From Bicyclus anynana (taxonomy: Eukaryota; Arthropoda; Insecta; Lepidoptera; Nymphalidae), in NCBI RefSeq assembly GCF_947172395.1, contig NC_069106.1, forward strand, positions 5,518,001 to 5,582,000: 64,000 nucleotides of DNA, written 5' to 3'. Numbering within the stretch: position 1 is the stretch's first letter; the number at the start of each line of letters is the position of its first letter. A program made the translations under genes and the position numbers. Of this stretch, positions 62,834 to 64,000 are shown piece by piece. A model generated the notes under the pieces. That model was not told the DNA's origin. It did not search any database and saw only the letters and a program-made list of their open reading frames with translations.

Positions 62834-64000
62834 TAGGGATTGCAATCCAGCGGCGTTTTCAATCCAGCGGATTTTTTGCTGGATTGACCTCAATCCAGCT
62901 GGATCCAGCGCGGATCCAGCAAAACGTGGAACGAAAATAAAAAGACGACATTTTAAGACTTTTTTTATTAATTTGCACTTCTTACGATAATCTTTGAAAT
63001 CTTCCACTCATTTGGTGATATCTTATATTAATTTGCTTTGGTTTTTTAATAATTTGAGATCAAAATAATCAACATAAAATTAAATAACAAACATATAACT
63101 TTATATTCATATACCTAACATTTAAGATAATGTTTCTAAGTAAGCACTATCTTATTAATTACGCTTATGTTTAATGATAGGACGGCTAATCAGTAGCAAT
63201 CAGTCTCACAAATTCTTTTAAAATTAACTTTCAATAATATTTTTGTATCAAACAAAAAAAGCTTTGAAATAATCTTCTCTGCGCTCGTTAATCCTTAATA
63301 ATTAAGCCGTTTAAAGTCTAACGATAAGAGACTACTTCTTTTTTTGAATTCTCTGAAAGTAAGACCTTAGAAAACAAATTTTATCTATAGTCTTATCTCC
63401 CAACCTGCTTCGCACAGAACTGCATATGTAGCCGGCTGCTGAGAATGCCCTTTCGGCACCCTACACTGGTCAGTTTTAAGGTCAAATACTCATAAACCAT
63501 TGATAAATGTTCACCTCGCACTCCTTCGCTCTCATAAACGCTCATTTCTTATTTCAGGATCTTTTCGTAATCTAATTGACCACTTGGCTTTTGTTTATTA
63601 AAGTTCTCCTTCTCTCTTTTAAGTTCTATCTCAAGCTCTAGTTCTAAAGTCATTTTAACGGGTTCTGCGTCATCACCTACACAATCTTCTTCTATCTCCA
63701 TGGTATCTTCTTGCACCGGCTCTACAATATATTGTTTATTTACTCGTTTTAACAATGTTTTTATCTCCTGCCGCATCGCGTTCTTTTTTGGCAATGGAAA
63801 ATAGCCAGGTTTTTTTACTGCTTCTTCATACTTTGTTGGATTTTTCAAGTACACTAACGTACCAGTAACTTCGGAAAGGCGTCGTTCTGCGATTCTGTTG
63901 CGTAGTGCTTCAGTAAGCTCGGCGCTTAAGGAATTATTTAGCTTGTCTAAGACAAATTTCAGGGTTGTGTCGGCAGTTAACTCAAAACTAAACAATAGAA
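62834..64000 (-). mobile_element. hAT transposon, 3' part, running off the right edge
   Basis: TAGGGATTGCAATCCAGCGG at 62834 looks like a hAT terminus. Behind it AATCCAGC/GATCCAGC motifs, in both orientations, are packed into 62845-62925, typical of hAT subterminal repeats. The minus-strand transposase remnant (63338-64000) lies inside. The other end and the target duplication are outside the window. Confidence 0.72.
63338..64000 (-). pseudogene. hAT transposase, C-terminal part (BED-ZnF hAT type), decayed
   Basis: An open frame from 63995 down to 63552 contains LTEALRNRIAERRLSEVTGT, then LVYLKNPTKY, an acidic linker and DYEKILK, then TAA (63549-63551). The same frame continues EMSVYESEGVRGEHLSMVYE to LKLTSV, where a one-base shift leads into ERAFSAAGYICSSVRSRLGD and KTIDKICFLRSYF, the hAT C-terminal dimerisation domain. 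So there is one nonsense codon and one frameshift. The N-terminal zinc finger and the catalytic core would lie beyond 64000. Confidence 0.85.

Overview
The window looks like a butterfly or moth (Lepidoptera) chromosome. This rests on a spliced animal gene in an A+T-rich background, crowded by tRNA-headed SINEs, Helitron-like elements inserted between A and T, RTE-type LINE tails ending in TGATGATG, and repeats ending in a GGAAGTCGGTT-like motif. No prokaryotic gene organisation, CRISPR array or operon is present.

Region 1-8.1 kb holds the only confidently recognised host gene: the 5' two thirds of MAEA (GID9/Fyv10), the E3 ubiquitin-ligase subunit of the CTLH/GID complex. It is on the minus strand in six coding exons (7738-7776, 6011-6163, 5222-5365, 2392-2521, 1577-1713, 671-809), all with GT..AG junctions and matching phases. 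They encode 247 residues: the N-terminal helical part, LisH and the start of CTLH. The C-terminal RING-like part lies off the left edge. Its introns carry a 5'-truncated Jockey LINE with an open 520-codon reverse transcriptase frame and an 8-bp target-site duplication (TSD), a hAT MITE (8-bp TSD) 23 bp from a splice acceptor, a Helitron-like element, a pogo-like MITE and LINE fragments.

From 8 kb to 64 kb I find no conserved host protein. Two plus-strand first-exon candidates (about 11.43-11.71 kb and 40.1-40.41 kb), each ending at a GTAAGT donor, suggest that much of this may be the long 5' intron(s) of a plus-strand gene whose body lies beyond 64 kb. This is inference.

The remainder is a dense transposon landscape: at least four tRNA-headed SINE families, two Helitron-like families (about 25 copies or fragments), four hAT elements, a piggyBac-type MITE, and an unusual number of inverted-repeat elements. 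The most striking are a 1.9-kb palindromic DD41D mariner relative (43589-45487), a 1.38-kb foldback element with a 4-bp TSD (16406-17784), two hairpin elements whose arms match each other but not the sister copy (14.2 and 37.7 kb), and an apparently perfect 1,560-bp tandem duplication joined at TTA (18051-21173). At the right edge (62.83-64 kb) is the end of a larger hAT element with a decayed minus-strand transposase.

The shared theme is inverted duplication and tandem amplification inside non-autonomous elements. The transposons appear to interact mainly by nesting and shared termini. I do not see a new multi-gene system.
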